From positions 1 through 5,670 of the forward strand of contig LKMY01000129.1 of assembly GCA_001564205.1 (NCBI GenBank): a stretch of 5,670 nt of DNA, in the 5' to 3' direction. Positions 1-4,760 of the stretch are shown here, in pieces. Every line of letters begins with the position of its first letter. The stretch's first letter is position 1. The stretch comes from Nanohaloarchaea archaeon PL-Br10_U2g5. Lineage in GTDB: Archaea > Halobacteriota > Halobacteria > Halobacteriales > Haloferacaceae. The notes under the pieces are model-generated. The model saw nothing but the letters and a program-made list of their open reading frames with translations, was not told the DNA's origin and did not search any database. Made by a program: the position numbers and the translations under genes.

Positions 1-101
1 ACGATAACGAACTCGCCGGCAGGGACCTCGAACGACACGTCGTCGAGCGCTACGACATCCCCGAACCGTTTCGTAATTCCGTCTACTTCGATGTAGCTCA
101 T
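1..101 (-). CDS. phnC: ABC transporter ATP-binding protein, phosphonate/phosphate type (PhnC-like), N-terminal fragment
   Basis: Only the first 33 codons are in the window; the gene continues past the left edge. The reading begins MSYIEVDGITKRFGD and continues VVALDDVSFEVPAGEFV. This is the opening beta-strand and A-loop region of an ABC transporter ATPase: an aromatic residue in the KRFGD segment, then the AL-D-VSF and GEF signatures that come just before the Walker A loop. Walker A, the signature motif and Walker B lie outside, so ATPase activity cannot be confirmed here. The ATG sits 26 nt after the phnD stop on the same strand, which suggests co-transcription. PhnC would power import of the ligand captured by PhnD. 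The ABC-ATPase assignment is firm. The PhnC subfamily rests mainly on the phnD neighbour. I see no obvious Shine-Dalgarno site in the gap. Confidence 0.8.
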   Translation of the reverse strand, partial: MSYIEVDGITKRFGDVVALDDVSFEVPAGEFVI

Positions 102-127
102 AAAGGGAAAGAGGGAGTGCGGACCGC

Positions 128-1270
128 TCAGAGGTCGCCCCAGTCGAGCCCGAGCGACTGACCGAGCTCGACGACGGGGTCGTAATCCTCGTGGGTCGCC
201 TCGACGATGCCGCTGAACCAGAGTTCGTGGTCCGCCACGAGCTCGACGTCTGAGAGCTCGCTGTCGGAGAGCTCGTCTTCGTCCATCTCGAGCAGGTCGG
301 GGTCCACGTTGAGCGCCTCCGCGAGCTCGGCGTCGGAGTCGTATCCGAACGCGTCGTCGGGTGCGTTGAGCATGGCCTCTCTGATATCCGTTTTGAGCGG
401 TTCGTCCCACGCGCCGTTGCTCACGATCGGCGCCCGCGGGATCGGATCGGAGACGCCGAGCAGCTGCAGTTCCGGCTCACGCGAGCCAGCCCCGTCGTAC
501 TCGGCGGAGATGTCGACGTACTCCTGGGACATCTCGTCGAACTGCTCCTGTGGGACGTGCGGCCCCGTGGAAAAGGCCCCCGTCGCCGCCGCGGCGATCG
601 AATCGTCTCCGATCATCTGTTCACGAGCCGTCGAGTGGTCCGACGTCCGGAGCTCGAAGCCATCAGGGGGCGTGCCCGGCGCGCCACCGATGTCGAGCCC
701 GGCGTTCTCGAGCATCAGAAGCGGGAACAGCGTTCCCGAGACGGACGTCGACGCGGCGGACGCAACCGTCTCTCCCTCGAGGTCCGCCAGCTCGTCGATC
801 CCGCTATCCGGCGTCGTCGTGATGAGCGAGAAGTACTGCTCGGCGCCGAACGCGACTCGCATTCCGGTGACGTCGATCTCATCGCCGATCTGGGCGACTG
901 CACCGGGGGAGGTGTCCGCGAAGACCCGATCGTCTTCTTCGGCGCGACGGAGCTCCTGTACCGTCGCAGAGTAGCTCGCGGTCGGCTGGCCGACGATCTC
1001 CACATCGACTTCGGACTCGATGTATTCGAAAAGCGGCGCGTACTGCACCTGAATGTCGATCTCTTCTTCCGCGGGGTTCATTACCCAGTTGATCTCGGTC
1101 GGGCCGTCGTCGGCTCCGCCTGCCGTCCCACCGTTAGATCCGTCATCGCTGCCGGCATCATCTCCGGCGTCGCCACCATCGTCGGAACACCCGGCGAGCC
1201 CGACTACACCAGCCGCACCCGCTGTCTTGACAAACGTTCGCCGATTCGCCGACCACCTGTTGTCGGACAT
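128..1270 (-). CDS. phnD: Phosphate/phosphite/phosphonate ABC transporter substrate-binding lipoprotein (PhnD family), Tat-exported
   Basis: The 380-residue protein starts with a twin-arginine signal (NRRTFVK, R10-R11), a short hydrophobic stretch and a lipobox L25-A-G-C28. Cys28 should therefore be lipid-modified, anchoring the mature protein outside the cell membrane, as is usual for haloarchaeal binding proteins. An acidic, glycine-rich linker (about 29-57) precedes a PhnD-type periplasmic-binding fold. That fold is recognisable from the I-D-L-DLEGETVA segment (158-170), the S-x-SGTLFP ligand-loop region (176-183) and the following ENAGLD. The family binds phosphonates, phosphite or phosphate; the real ligand cannot be told from sequence. 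Near the C terminus is a very acidic segment (about 326-346) with a DELSDSELSDVEL near-repeat, which may be a lineage-specific insertion. It is the first gene before the phnC-like ATPase, with a near-leaderless promoter at 1296-1306. SsuA/TauA-type binding proteins are a weaker alternative. Confidence 0.87.
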   Translation of the reverse strand: MSDNRWSANRRTFVKTAGAAGVVGLAGCSDDGGDAGDDAGSDDGSNGGTAGGADDGPTEINWVMNPAEEEIDIQVQYAPLFEYIESEVDVEIVGQPTASYSATVQELRRAEEDDRVFADTSPGAVAQIGDEIDVTGMRVAFGAEQYFSLITTTPDSGIDELADLEGETVASAASTSVSGTLFPLLMLENAGLDIGGAPGTPPDGFELRTSDHSTAREQMIGDDSIAAAATGAFSTGPHVPQEQFDEMSQEYVDISAEYDGAGSREPELQLLGVSDPIPRAPIVSNGAWDEPLKTDIREAMLNAPDDAFGYDSDAELAEALNVDPDLLEMDEDELSDSELSDVELVADHELWFSGIVEATHEDYDPVVELGQSLGLDWGDL

Positions 1271-1295
1271 ACAGCTATGACTTTGACTCGCGTGG

Positions 1296-1306
1296 TAAAT
1301 TATTTT
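1296..1306 (-). promoter_or_regulatory. TATA-type promoter of phnD
   Basis: The minus strand reads AAAATAATTTA, centred about 31 nt before the phnD ATG. It is the most AT-rich spot in a GC-rich region. In archaea the TATA box lies about 27 nt before the transcription start, so the transcript would begin only a few nucleotides before the ATG. Confidence 0.65.
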
Positions 1307-1317
1307 CTATGTATGGT

Positions 1318-1332
1318 ACTGTGAGCGACAGT
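1318..1332. repeat. Perfect 5-5-5 dyad upstream of the phnD TATA box
   Basis: The arms ACTGT (1318-1322) and ACAGT (1328-1332) are exact reverse complements separated by 5 bp. The dyad lies 12 bp upstream of the phnD TATA box in the direction of transcription. A transcription activator could bind there, for example one sensing phosphate status. Short dyads arise by chance, so this is only a candidate operator. Confidence 0.3.
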
Positions 1333-1373
1333 GGCTGACGTTCACGCGGGTATTCGTCGGCAACGTGGTCGTT

Positions 1374-2054
1374 TCAGAATTCTCCTAACTGCGACTGGTT
1401 GCTCGCTCCCGACGCGTCGCCGCCGCCCGCCAGCCCCGCCGCCCGGGCGAGCGTCTCGAAGAATCCCTCCCGTTGGCTCCGGTCGTACAGGGTAGCAGCG
1501 GGGTGGACGGAGAGCAGCACCCGTCGAGAGGCCCCCCCGATTCTGGCATCGAGAATGTCGCCCGATTCCGACGTGATCGCGACCGAACGGCCGAGGAGGT
1601 GTTCGCTCGGGACTTTTCCGAGCGTCACGATCAGCTCGGGGTCGAGACGCCCGATCTCCGATTCGAGATGGCCGCGACAGTTAGCCAGCTCCTCGGTCGT
1701 CGGATCGCGGTTCTCGGGCGGTCGACACCGGACGCAGTTGGTGATCCGGACGTCTGCCCGCGCGAGTCCGGCGTCTTGTAGCGCCTCGTCGAGCACGTCG
1801 CCGGAGCGTCCGACGAAGGGTTCACCCTGTTCGTCCTCGTTCGCACCCGGACCCTCACCGACGAACAGCAGCTCGGCGTCCGCGGGGCCGACGCCGTTGA
1901 CGATCCGGCTCCGCGACTGGACCAACGCCGGACAGCGCTCGCACGACGGCACGCGGAGGTCGGTGTCGAGCGCGTCGTCGATCCCTCCGTCACGGCCGCC
2001 CTTGCGGGCGTCGTCGTCGCCCTCTTCCCCGAGTGCGTCCCCGTTTTCGCTCAT
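1374..2054 (-). CDS. Family-4 uracil-DNA glycosylase with [4Fe-4S] cluster and C-terminal PIP-box-like motif
   Basis: The 226-residue enzyme removes uracil, mainly from deaminated cytosine, to start base-excision repair. Visible family-4 hallmarks are motif I GEGPGANEDEQGEP (66-79) followed by FVGRSG, the TNCVRCRPPENRDP block (105-118) and the HPAA motif with His184. Four cysteines fit the iron-sulfur ligands: C38 and C41 (CERC), C110 and C126. The N-terminal 30 or so residues are acidic and poorly conserved. After the core comes a Gly/Ser linker, and the protein ends QSQLGEF (220-226), matching the QxxLxxF pattern of a PCNA-binding box. An in-frame ATG at 2081 would add nine residues. I prefer the ATG at 2054 because a CTTATG TATA-like box that contains the upstream ATG is centred about 27 nt before it, like the box before the thioredoxin gene. 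The DUF99 gene ends 86 nt upstream on the same strand. Confidence 0.93.
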   Translation of the reverse strand: MSENGDALGEEGDDDARKGGRDGGIDDALDTDLRVPSCERCPALVQSRSRIVNGVGPADAELLFVGEGPGANEDEQGEPFVGRSGDVLDEALQDAGLARADVRITNCVRCRPPENRDPTTEELANCRGHLESEIGRLDPELIVTLGKVPSEHLLGRSVAITSESGDILDARIGGASRRVLLSVHPAATLYDRSQREGFFETLARAAGLAGGGDASGASNQSQLGEF

Positions 2055-2078
2055 AGATCCCGATCCGGCCGGGACCGT

Positions 2079-2084
2079 CATAAG
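2079..2084 (-). promoter_or_regulatory. Possible TATA-like box for the uracil-DNA glycosylase gene
   Basis: The minus strand reads CTTATG, centred about 27 nt before the ATG at 2054. The same hexamer lies before the thioredoxin gene in this window. The alternative ATG at 2081 is part of this box, which favours the downstream start. The box is weak, and read-through from the DUF99 gene is also possible. Confidence 0.4.
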
Positions 2085-2140
2085 TGCGCCCAGTCCGGCC
2101 TCACTCCGTGTCAGCCGTCACAACGATCACTCGGAGGTCG

Positions 2141-2734
2141 CTACCCGCCATGCTGATCGAGCGCCTCGCGATGAGCGCTCGCAGCGATGGCGGCAATCCG
2201 GAGCGGCTCCGGTCGTCGGAACCCCTCGCGAACGAGCCCGCGAGCCGCGGCGATCGCGTGGCCGTCGTCGAGTCCGACCGCTCGGACGAACAGGGGGTCG
2301 GTCTTCTCGGCGAGGTCCGCGTCCGACGCGTCCACGTCGGCCCGTACTCGCGGTGGCAGCGAGCGATACGTGTCGAGCCGGTCGATGAGGTCGCTGCCGT
2401 CGAACGCGTCGCGAAGCGCCGATTCGAGTCCGGCGCTCGCCTCGTAGCTCACCGCGTACACCGGTCGATCGACGGTCTCGTGCAGTCGGCGGAGGTCGAG
2501 GAGGTTGAACCACGCAGGCGCCACACCCGCACAGGCGACGTGCCGAATATCCTCGCGGCCAAGCGCCGCCCAAAGCGCAACGAGGGCATCGGTGGCGTCG
2601 GCGCCACCGACGGTACAGCGCTCGAAGCCGAGTCCGTCGAAGACGCCGTCTGCGGTGACGACAGCACCGGCTATACGGCTGGTTCCGTCGCCGTCAGAGA
2701 ACGCGATTCCGAGCGTCCGGCTCGGTAACTCCAC
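2141..2734 (-). CDS. DUF99/UPF0215 family protein (endonuclease V homologue family)
   Basis: The 197-residue product matches the DUF99 layout: LGIAFSDGD near the N terminus (8-16), DGVFDG (29-34), VGGADATDAL (42-51), the AWFNLLDLRRL block (74-84), PVYAVSY (91-97) and a C-terminal RRPEPLRIAAIAASA (173-187). From memory the family (COG1628) is regarded as a homologue of endonuclease V, which cuts DNA or RNA at inosine, but its own function is unknown. Several acidic positions I recall as typical (FDD, VDG and LDG motifs) read FSD, VGG and CAG here, so catalysis may differ or be lost. The start is GTG at 2734, 4 nt after the stop of the preceding small gene, with GAGGAG about 9 nt upstream. The open frame extends further upstream, but it then overlaps the DUF5786-like gene with non-homologous residues. 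Length fits the family. Confidence 0.85.
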   Translation of the reverse strand: MELPSRTLGIAFSDGDGTSRIAGAVVTADGVFDGLGFERCTVGGADATDALVALWAALGREDIRHVACAGVAPAWFNLLDLRRLHETVDRPVYAVSYEASAGLESALRDAFDGSDLIDRLDTYRSLPPRVRADVDASDADLAEKTDPLFVRAVGLDDGHAIAAARGLVREGFRRPEPLRIAAIAASAHREALDQHGG

Positions 2735-2738
2735 CTGC

Positions 2739-2918
2739 TTAGGTCTCCTCGGATTTGATCTCTTGGAGTCGGTCGAGAAGTTCGTCGTTGGACGCGCCGG
2801 GCTCGTAGTCGACCGAGCCCTCGTGTACTTCCTCGGCGGCTCGGACTCCGTCGTCGTCGAAATCCGCGTCCAGGTCCTGATTCTCCTGTTCGGATTCATC
2901 GTAGCTTCCGAAGCCCAT
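2739..2918 (-). CDS. DUF5786-like acidic haloarchaeal mini-protein
   Basis: The 59-residue protein begins MGFGSYDESEQENQ, which I recognise as the conserved start of the haloarchaeal DUF5786 family; no function is known to me. By my count 21 residues are Asp or Glu and only three are Lys or Arg, which is extreme even for a halophile. The middle (about 15-40) is low-complexity acidic and probably disordered. The end (GASNDELLDRLQEIK, 41-55) looks like an amphipathic helix. There is no signal peptide, membrane segment or metal-binding cysteine. The ATG at 2918 is chosen over an in-frame TTG four codons upstream because it gives the family N terminus and sits about 33 nt from a strong TATA box. 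It leads the DUF99 gene, which starts 4 nt after its stop, so the two should share a transcript. Confidence 0.85.
   Translation of the reverse strand: MGFGSYDESEQENQDLDADFDDDGVRAAEEVHEGSVDYEPGASNDELLDRLQEIKSEET
2744..2750 (-). promoter_or_regulatory. Shine-Dalgarno-like site for the DUF99 gene
   Basis: The minus strand reads GAGGAGA inside the last codons of the preceding small gene, 9 nt before the GTG at 2734. It supports the GTG start and translation from a shared transcript. Confidence 0.5.
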
Positions 2919-2946
2919 ATGTGAGTACAACTAACAGGCCACAAGG

Positions 2947-2953
2947 TATAAAA
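2947..2953 (-). promoter_or_regulatory. TATA box of the DUF5786-DUF99 transcript
   Basis: The minus strand reads TTTTATA, centred about 33 nt before the ATG at 2918. This predicts a leader of only a few nucleotides. It is the clearest TATA match in the window. Confidence 0.7.
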
Positions 2954-2991
2954 CCCCGGTCGGAGGTTGCCGTCGCGTCGCTCCCGGGCCA

Positions 2992-3008
2992 ACCGTGGCG
3001 CACCGTGG
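2992..3008. repeat. Two copies of ACCGTGG spaced 10 bp apart
   Basis: The heptamer occurs at 2992-2998 and 3002-3008, between two divergent promoters. The 10-bp period would put both copies on the same DNA face. It may be an operator, but the repeats are short and may be chance. Confidence 0.2.
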
Positions 3009-3016
3009 ACTGCACG

Positions 3017-3026
3017 TTTTTACTTA
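3017..3026 (+). promoter_or_regulatory. TATA-type promoter of the MBL-fold hydrolase gene
   Basis: TTTTTACTTA is centred about 26 nt before the ATG at 3047, giving an essentially leaderless transcript. This position also argues against the longer open frame that begins near 2921. Confidence 0.6.
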
Positions 3027-3046
3027 CGGGACCGTCTGGTGTGCGT

Positions 3047-3688
3047 ATGGACCCGATCACCGTCACCGCGGACGCAGCTGAGTTCACCTGTAACGCATAC
3101 CTCGTGCCCGGCGACGCGCCGACGCTCGTCGACGCCGGGACGATGCCGGGCGTCGACGAGGTCATCGCGGAGTCGCTCACCGACGCCGGGGTGGAGGAGC
3201 TCGACCGCGTCATTTTGACGCACCAACACCACGATCACGTCGGGGAGCTCGGCGCGGTACTCGACCGGTTCGACCCGACGCTGTACGCTCACGCGTCACA
3301 CCCGCGCCGGGACGTCGCGCTGGTTGACGGCGACGAGATTCTGATCGGCGATGAGCCCTGCGAGGTCGTGTACACGCCCGGTCACGCCGACGATCACGTC
3401 TCTCTCGTCGGCGAGAAACGCCTCTACTCCGGCGACGTCGTCGTCTACAACGACGGCGCCTTCGACGACGGCTCGTTCGGCCGCACCGATATGGCGGGTC
3501 AGTCCCGCGAGACGCTGATCGAGAGCCTCCACACCCTCCTCAATCAGCTGCCAGACACCGTCGAGGCGATGTTTCCCGGTCACGGCGACGTCTACCGCGC
3601 CGCTGACGGGTCAGACACGGTCAGGGACGTCATCGAGCGCGCCACGGAGCGCGCGGAGCGTCGCGAGCCGAAATACCCCGACGAGTAG
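3047..3688 (+). CDS. MBL-fold metallo-hydrolase, glyoxalase II-like
   Basis: The 213-residue cytoplasmic protein has a full metallo-beta-lactamase metal site. Motif HQHHDH (H59, H61, D63, H64) is followed by H113 in PGHADDH, D130 in YSGD and H179 in FPGHG. Together these can bind two metal ions, usually zinc or iron, and activate water for hydrolysis. The NAYLV segment (16-20) and VDAG (28-31) are the usual opening strands. The SFGRTDM stretch (143-149) recalls hydroxyacylglutathione hydrolase-like members. The substrate is unknown. A glyoxalase II role would need a thiol other than glutathione, since haloarchaea are known to use gamma-glutamylcysteine. The start is ATG at 3047: it gives a normal family N terminus and has a TATA box at the right distance. 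The in-frame extension back to 2921 crosses the promoter and looks non-coding. It is divergent from the DUF5786 gene and convergent with the L40e gene. Confidence 0.9.
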   Translation: MDPITVTADAAEFTCNAYLVPGDAPTLVDAGTMPGVDEVIAESLTDAGVEELDRVILTHQHHDHVGELGAVLDRFDPTLYAHASHPRRDVALVDGDEILIGDEPCEVVYTPGHADDHVSLVGEKRLYSGDVVVYNDGAFDDGSFGRTDMAGQSRETLIESLHTLLNQLPDTVEAMFPGHGDVYRAADGSDTVRDVIERATERAERREPKYPDE

Positions 3689-3772
3689 GGCGTGAGATAG
3701 GGGCCGCGGAACTGACCGTCGGGTTTGACGCGCGTCGAATCGAGATTGAGCGCTCACTCCCGGAACTAAGAT

Positions 3773-3788
3773 GGAAACCAAAGAAACC
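3773..3788 (-). terminator. Possible T-rich termination region for the L40e gene
   Basis: Read on the minus strand, GGTTTCTTTGGTTTCC begins 8 nt after the L40e stop codon. Archaeal termination often uses T-rich tracts, but the runs here are only three T long. It lies in the 108-bp convergent gap with the MBL-fold gene. I see nothing else in that gap. Confidence 0.3.
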
Positions 3789-3796
3789 GCAGTTGC

Positions 3797-3946
3797 TTAC
3801 GTTGCGCGACGTTCCTTCGCTTTTGGACGGAGGTTCTTGTAGCCACATTTGCGGCAGCGCGTGGCGTCCGGCGCGTTACGGGCGTTACAGCGCATACAGA
3901 TCTGTCGGTTGAGGTTGCGGCGTTCCGCGGCGTCGAAACTGGCCAT
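3797..3946 (-). CDS. rpl40e: 50S ribosomal protein L40e
   Basis: The 49-residue protein [20 protein letters not shown] and its continuation form a compact zinc ribbon. The ligands are C17, C20, C31 and C34 (CMRC and CRKC), followed by [13 protein letters not shown]. It is rich in Arg and Lys, unlike its acidic neighbours, as expected for an RNA-binding ribosomal protein. L40e is a large-subunit protein shared by archaea and eukaryotes, where it follows ubiquitin. Length matches the archaeal family. ATG at 3946 is chosen over the longer open frame because the family starts here and a TATA box lies 27 nt upstream. It is downstream of the thioredoxin gene on the same strand but has its own promoter. 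Confidence 0.96.
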   Translation of the reverse strand: MASFDAAERRNLNRQICMRCNARNAPDATRCRKCGYKNLRPKAKERRAT

Positions 3947-3970
3947 ACGGTTACTGCACGGGCAACGCTG

Positions 3971-3977
3971 TAAAAGG
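3971..3977 (-). promoter_or_regulatory. TATA-type promoter of the L40e gene
   Basis: The minus strand reads CCTTTTA, with its TTTTA core about 27 nt before the ATG at 3946. This predicts a leaderless ribosomal-protein mRNA. Confidence 0.6.
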
Positions 3978-4034
3978 TTGCGAGACGAGGCGGGGATGAA
4001 ACGCGGCGATTCGATCCGCCGCCGTGAAAGGCCG

Positions 4035-4304
4035 TTACGCGCCGGCTTCCGAAAGCGCGGCCTCGATGTCCTCGCGCTGGGTGACACCGACGAATCGGTC
4101 TACCACACCATCGTCGTTCTCAACGATGAGCGTCGGCAGCGACCGCACCTGATACTGGTTGGCGACGTCCTGTTCCTCGTCGACGTTCACCTTCTGCAGC
4201 TCGAAGGCGTCGCCGAGGTCTGCTTCGATCTCCGCTAAGATCGGGTCCTGCGTCTTACACGGGCCGCACCAGTCGGCGTAGAAATCCAGCAGTCGAACAG
4301 TCAT
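4035..4304 (-). CDS. Short thioredoxin family protein
   Basis: The 89-residue protein has the classic active site DWCGPCK (11-17; C13 and C16) and the cis-proline loop SLPT (P57). [10 protein letters not shown] is the textbook thioredoxin strand-helix junction, and [20 protein letters not shown] follows the family pattern. It should act as a cytosolic disulfide reductase, reduced by a thioredoxin reductase-type partner not encoded here. It begins directly at the strand before the active site, so it lacks the first strand and helix of a roughly 105-residue thioredoxin. The start is ATG at 4304. An in-frame GTG at 4349 would add 15 residues that do not look like thioredoxin and would span the CTTATG TATA-like box. 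The gene ends 88 nt before the L40e start and is divergent from secG. Confidence 0.93.
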   Translation of the reverse strand: MTVRLLDFYADWCGPCKTQDPILAEIEADLGDAFELQKVNVDEEQDVANQYQVRSLPTLIVENDDGVVDRFVGVTQREDIEAALSEAGA

Positions 4305-4333
4305 TATCCGGCGCACTCTACCGTCGGCCGGCG

Positions 4334-4339
4334 CATAAG
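4334..4339 (-). promoter_or_regulatory. Possible TATA-like box of the thioredoxin gene
   Basis: The minus strand reads CTTATG, centred about 32 nt before the ATG at 4304. The hexamer is identical to the one before the uracil-DNA glycosylase gene. Confidence 0.4.
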
Positions 4340-4405
4340 CGTTTCCCACTTGTGTGCGAACGAAAGGAAAACCTCACTGGCGAGGGAGCACTCGTCCGCG
4401 AGTCA

Positions 4406-4432
4406 CCCACCCGCAATTTGCCCCACCCGCAA
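4406..4432. repeat. 11-bp direct repeat CCCACCCGCAA in a divergent intergenic region
   Basis: Two exact copies, at 4406-4416 and 4422-4432, are separated by 5 bp (16-bp period). They lie in the 210-bp gap between the thioredoxin and secG starts, about 52 bp upstream of the secG TATA box. They may be paired regulator sites or a relic of a small duplication. The rest of the gap holds only the two promoters. Confidence 0.5.
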
Positions 4433-4477
4433 GAAACCACTCAGCTCACCTACTACGTGCAGATCGTCGGCGACGAG

Positions 4478-4490
4478 CGAAACGTTTAGA
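4478..4490 (+). promoter_or_regulatory. BRE and TATA promoter of secG
   Basis: CGAAAC (4478-4483), a good transcription factor B recognition element, is followed by GTTTAGA (4484-4490). The TATA part is centred about 28 nt before the ATG at 4515, so the transcript is probably leaderless. Confidence 0.7.
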
Positions 4491-4514
4491 ACGGCACAGA
4501 TCACAGTATCTGGT

Positions 4515-4679
4515 ATGAGCAGTGGTTCCAACTCCGGCGGGCTGATGTCCAGTGCAGGACTCGTCCGCTACTTCGACGCGCAAGACCGCAACGCGATCTC
4601 GATGGACCCGAAGACTGTGATCGCCTTCTGTGTTCTCTTCGGCGTGTTCGTTCAGATTCTCTCGTTGACCGTCGCGTAG
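4515..4679 (+). CDS. secG: Preprotein translocase subunit Sec61-beta (SecG)
   Basis: The 54-residue protein has the archaeal Sec61-beta layout. A Ser/Gly-rich cytosolic start (1-13) is followed by the conserved AGLVRYFD segment (14-21), an amphipathic region through ISMDP (28-32) and one C-terminal membrane helix (about 34-53). It is the small accessory subunit of the SecYEG translocon in the cell membrane, a tail-anchored protein with its N terminus in the cytosol. Length is normal for the family. ATG at 4515 is chosen over the long upstream open frame because the family N terminus begins here and a strong BRE/TATA promoter ends 24 nt before it. A T-run follows the stop, so it is probably monocistronic and separate from pdxT. 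Confidence 0.94.
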   Translation: MSSGSNSGGLMSSAGLVRYFDAQDRNAISMDPKTVIAFCVLFGVFVQILSLTVA

Positions 4680-4690
4680 CGCCGATCCCG

Positions 4691-4695
4691 TTTTT
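4691..4695 (+). terminator. T-run terminator candidate after secG
   Basis: Five T residues lie 12 nt after the secG stop codon, with no strong hairpin. This fits intrinsic archaeal termination, which mainly needs a T-tract. A short tract such as this may terminate only partially. Confidence 0.4.
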
Positions 4696-4729
4696 GACCG
4701 GCCCGTTCCGACCGCTCCCGTAGCGCGTC

Positions 4730-4737
4730 CTTTTTGC
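4730..4737 (+). promoter_or_regulatory. TATA-like promoter of pdxT
   Basis: CTTTTTGC is centred about 28 nt before the ATG at 4761. It is a modest TATA match, but it has the same spacing as the other promoters here. Confidence 0.5.
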
Positions 4738-4760
4738 ACGTGCCGCACCGACCAGTTCGT

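Noticed and set aside
207..1324. Long plus-strand open frames across the phnD region
   Set aside because: They are antisense to a clear PhnD lipoprotein. The translations are Ser- or Arg-rich with no family motif, as is common for shadow frames in GC-rich haloarchaeal DNA.
1399..2728. Plus-strand open frames opposite the UDG and DUF99 genes
   Set aside because: They are antisense to genes with recognisable motifs, have low-complexity Ser/Arg/Pro composition and lack promoters at the right spacing.
2735..2992. Long N-terminal extension of the DUF99 frame
   Set aside because: It overlaps the DUF5786-like gene in another frame and is Arg/Thr/Ser-rich, unlike haloarchaeal proteins. The GTG at 2734 with a Shine-Dalgarno site gives the normal family length.
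2921..3046. N-terminal extension of the MBL-fold gene
   Set aside because: It runs through the divergent promoter region, including the TATA box at 3017-3026, and has no MBL-fold features.
3630..3848. Minus-strand open frame in the convergent MBL-fold/L40e gap
   Set aside because: It overlaps the ends of two real genes, and its Ser/Arg-rich translation shows no recognisable family.
4390..4403. Small hairpin ACTCG-TCCG-CGAGT in the thioredoxin-secG gap
   Set aside because: The 5-bp stem lies upstream of both promoters, so it is probably not transcribed. It is short enough to be chance.
4350..4514. Upstream extension of secG
   Set aside because: It covers the intergenic repeat and the BRE/TATA promoter. 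Sec61-beta proteins start with a short Ser/Gly-rich tail, as found at 4515.
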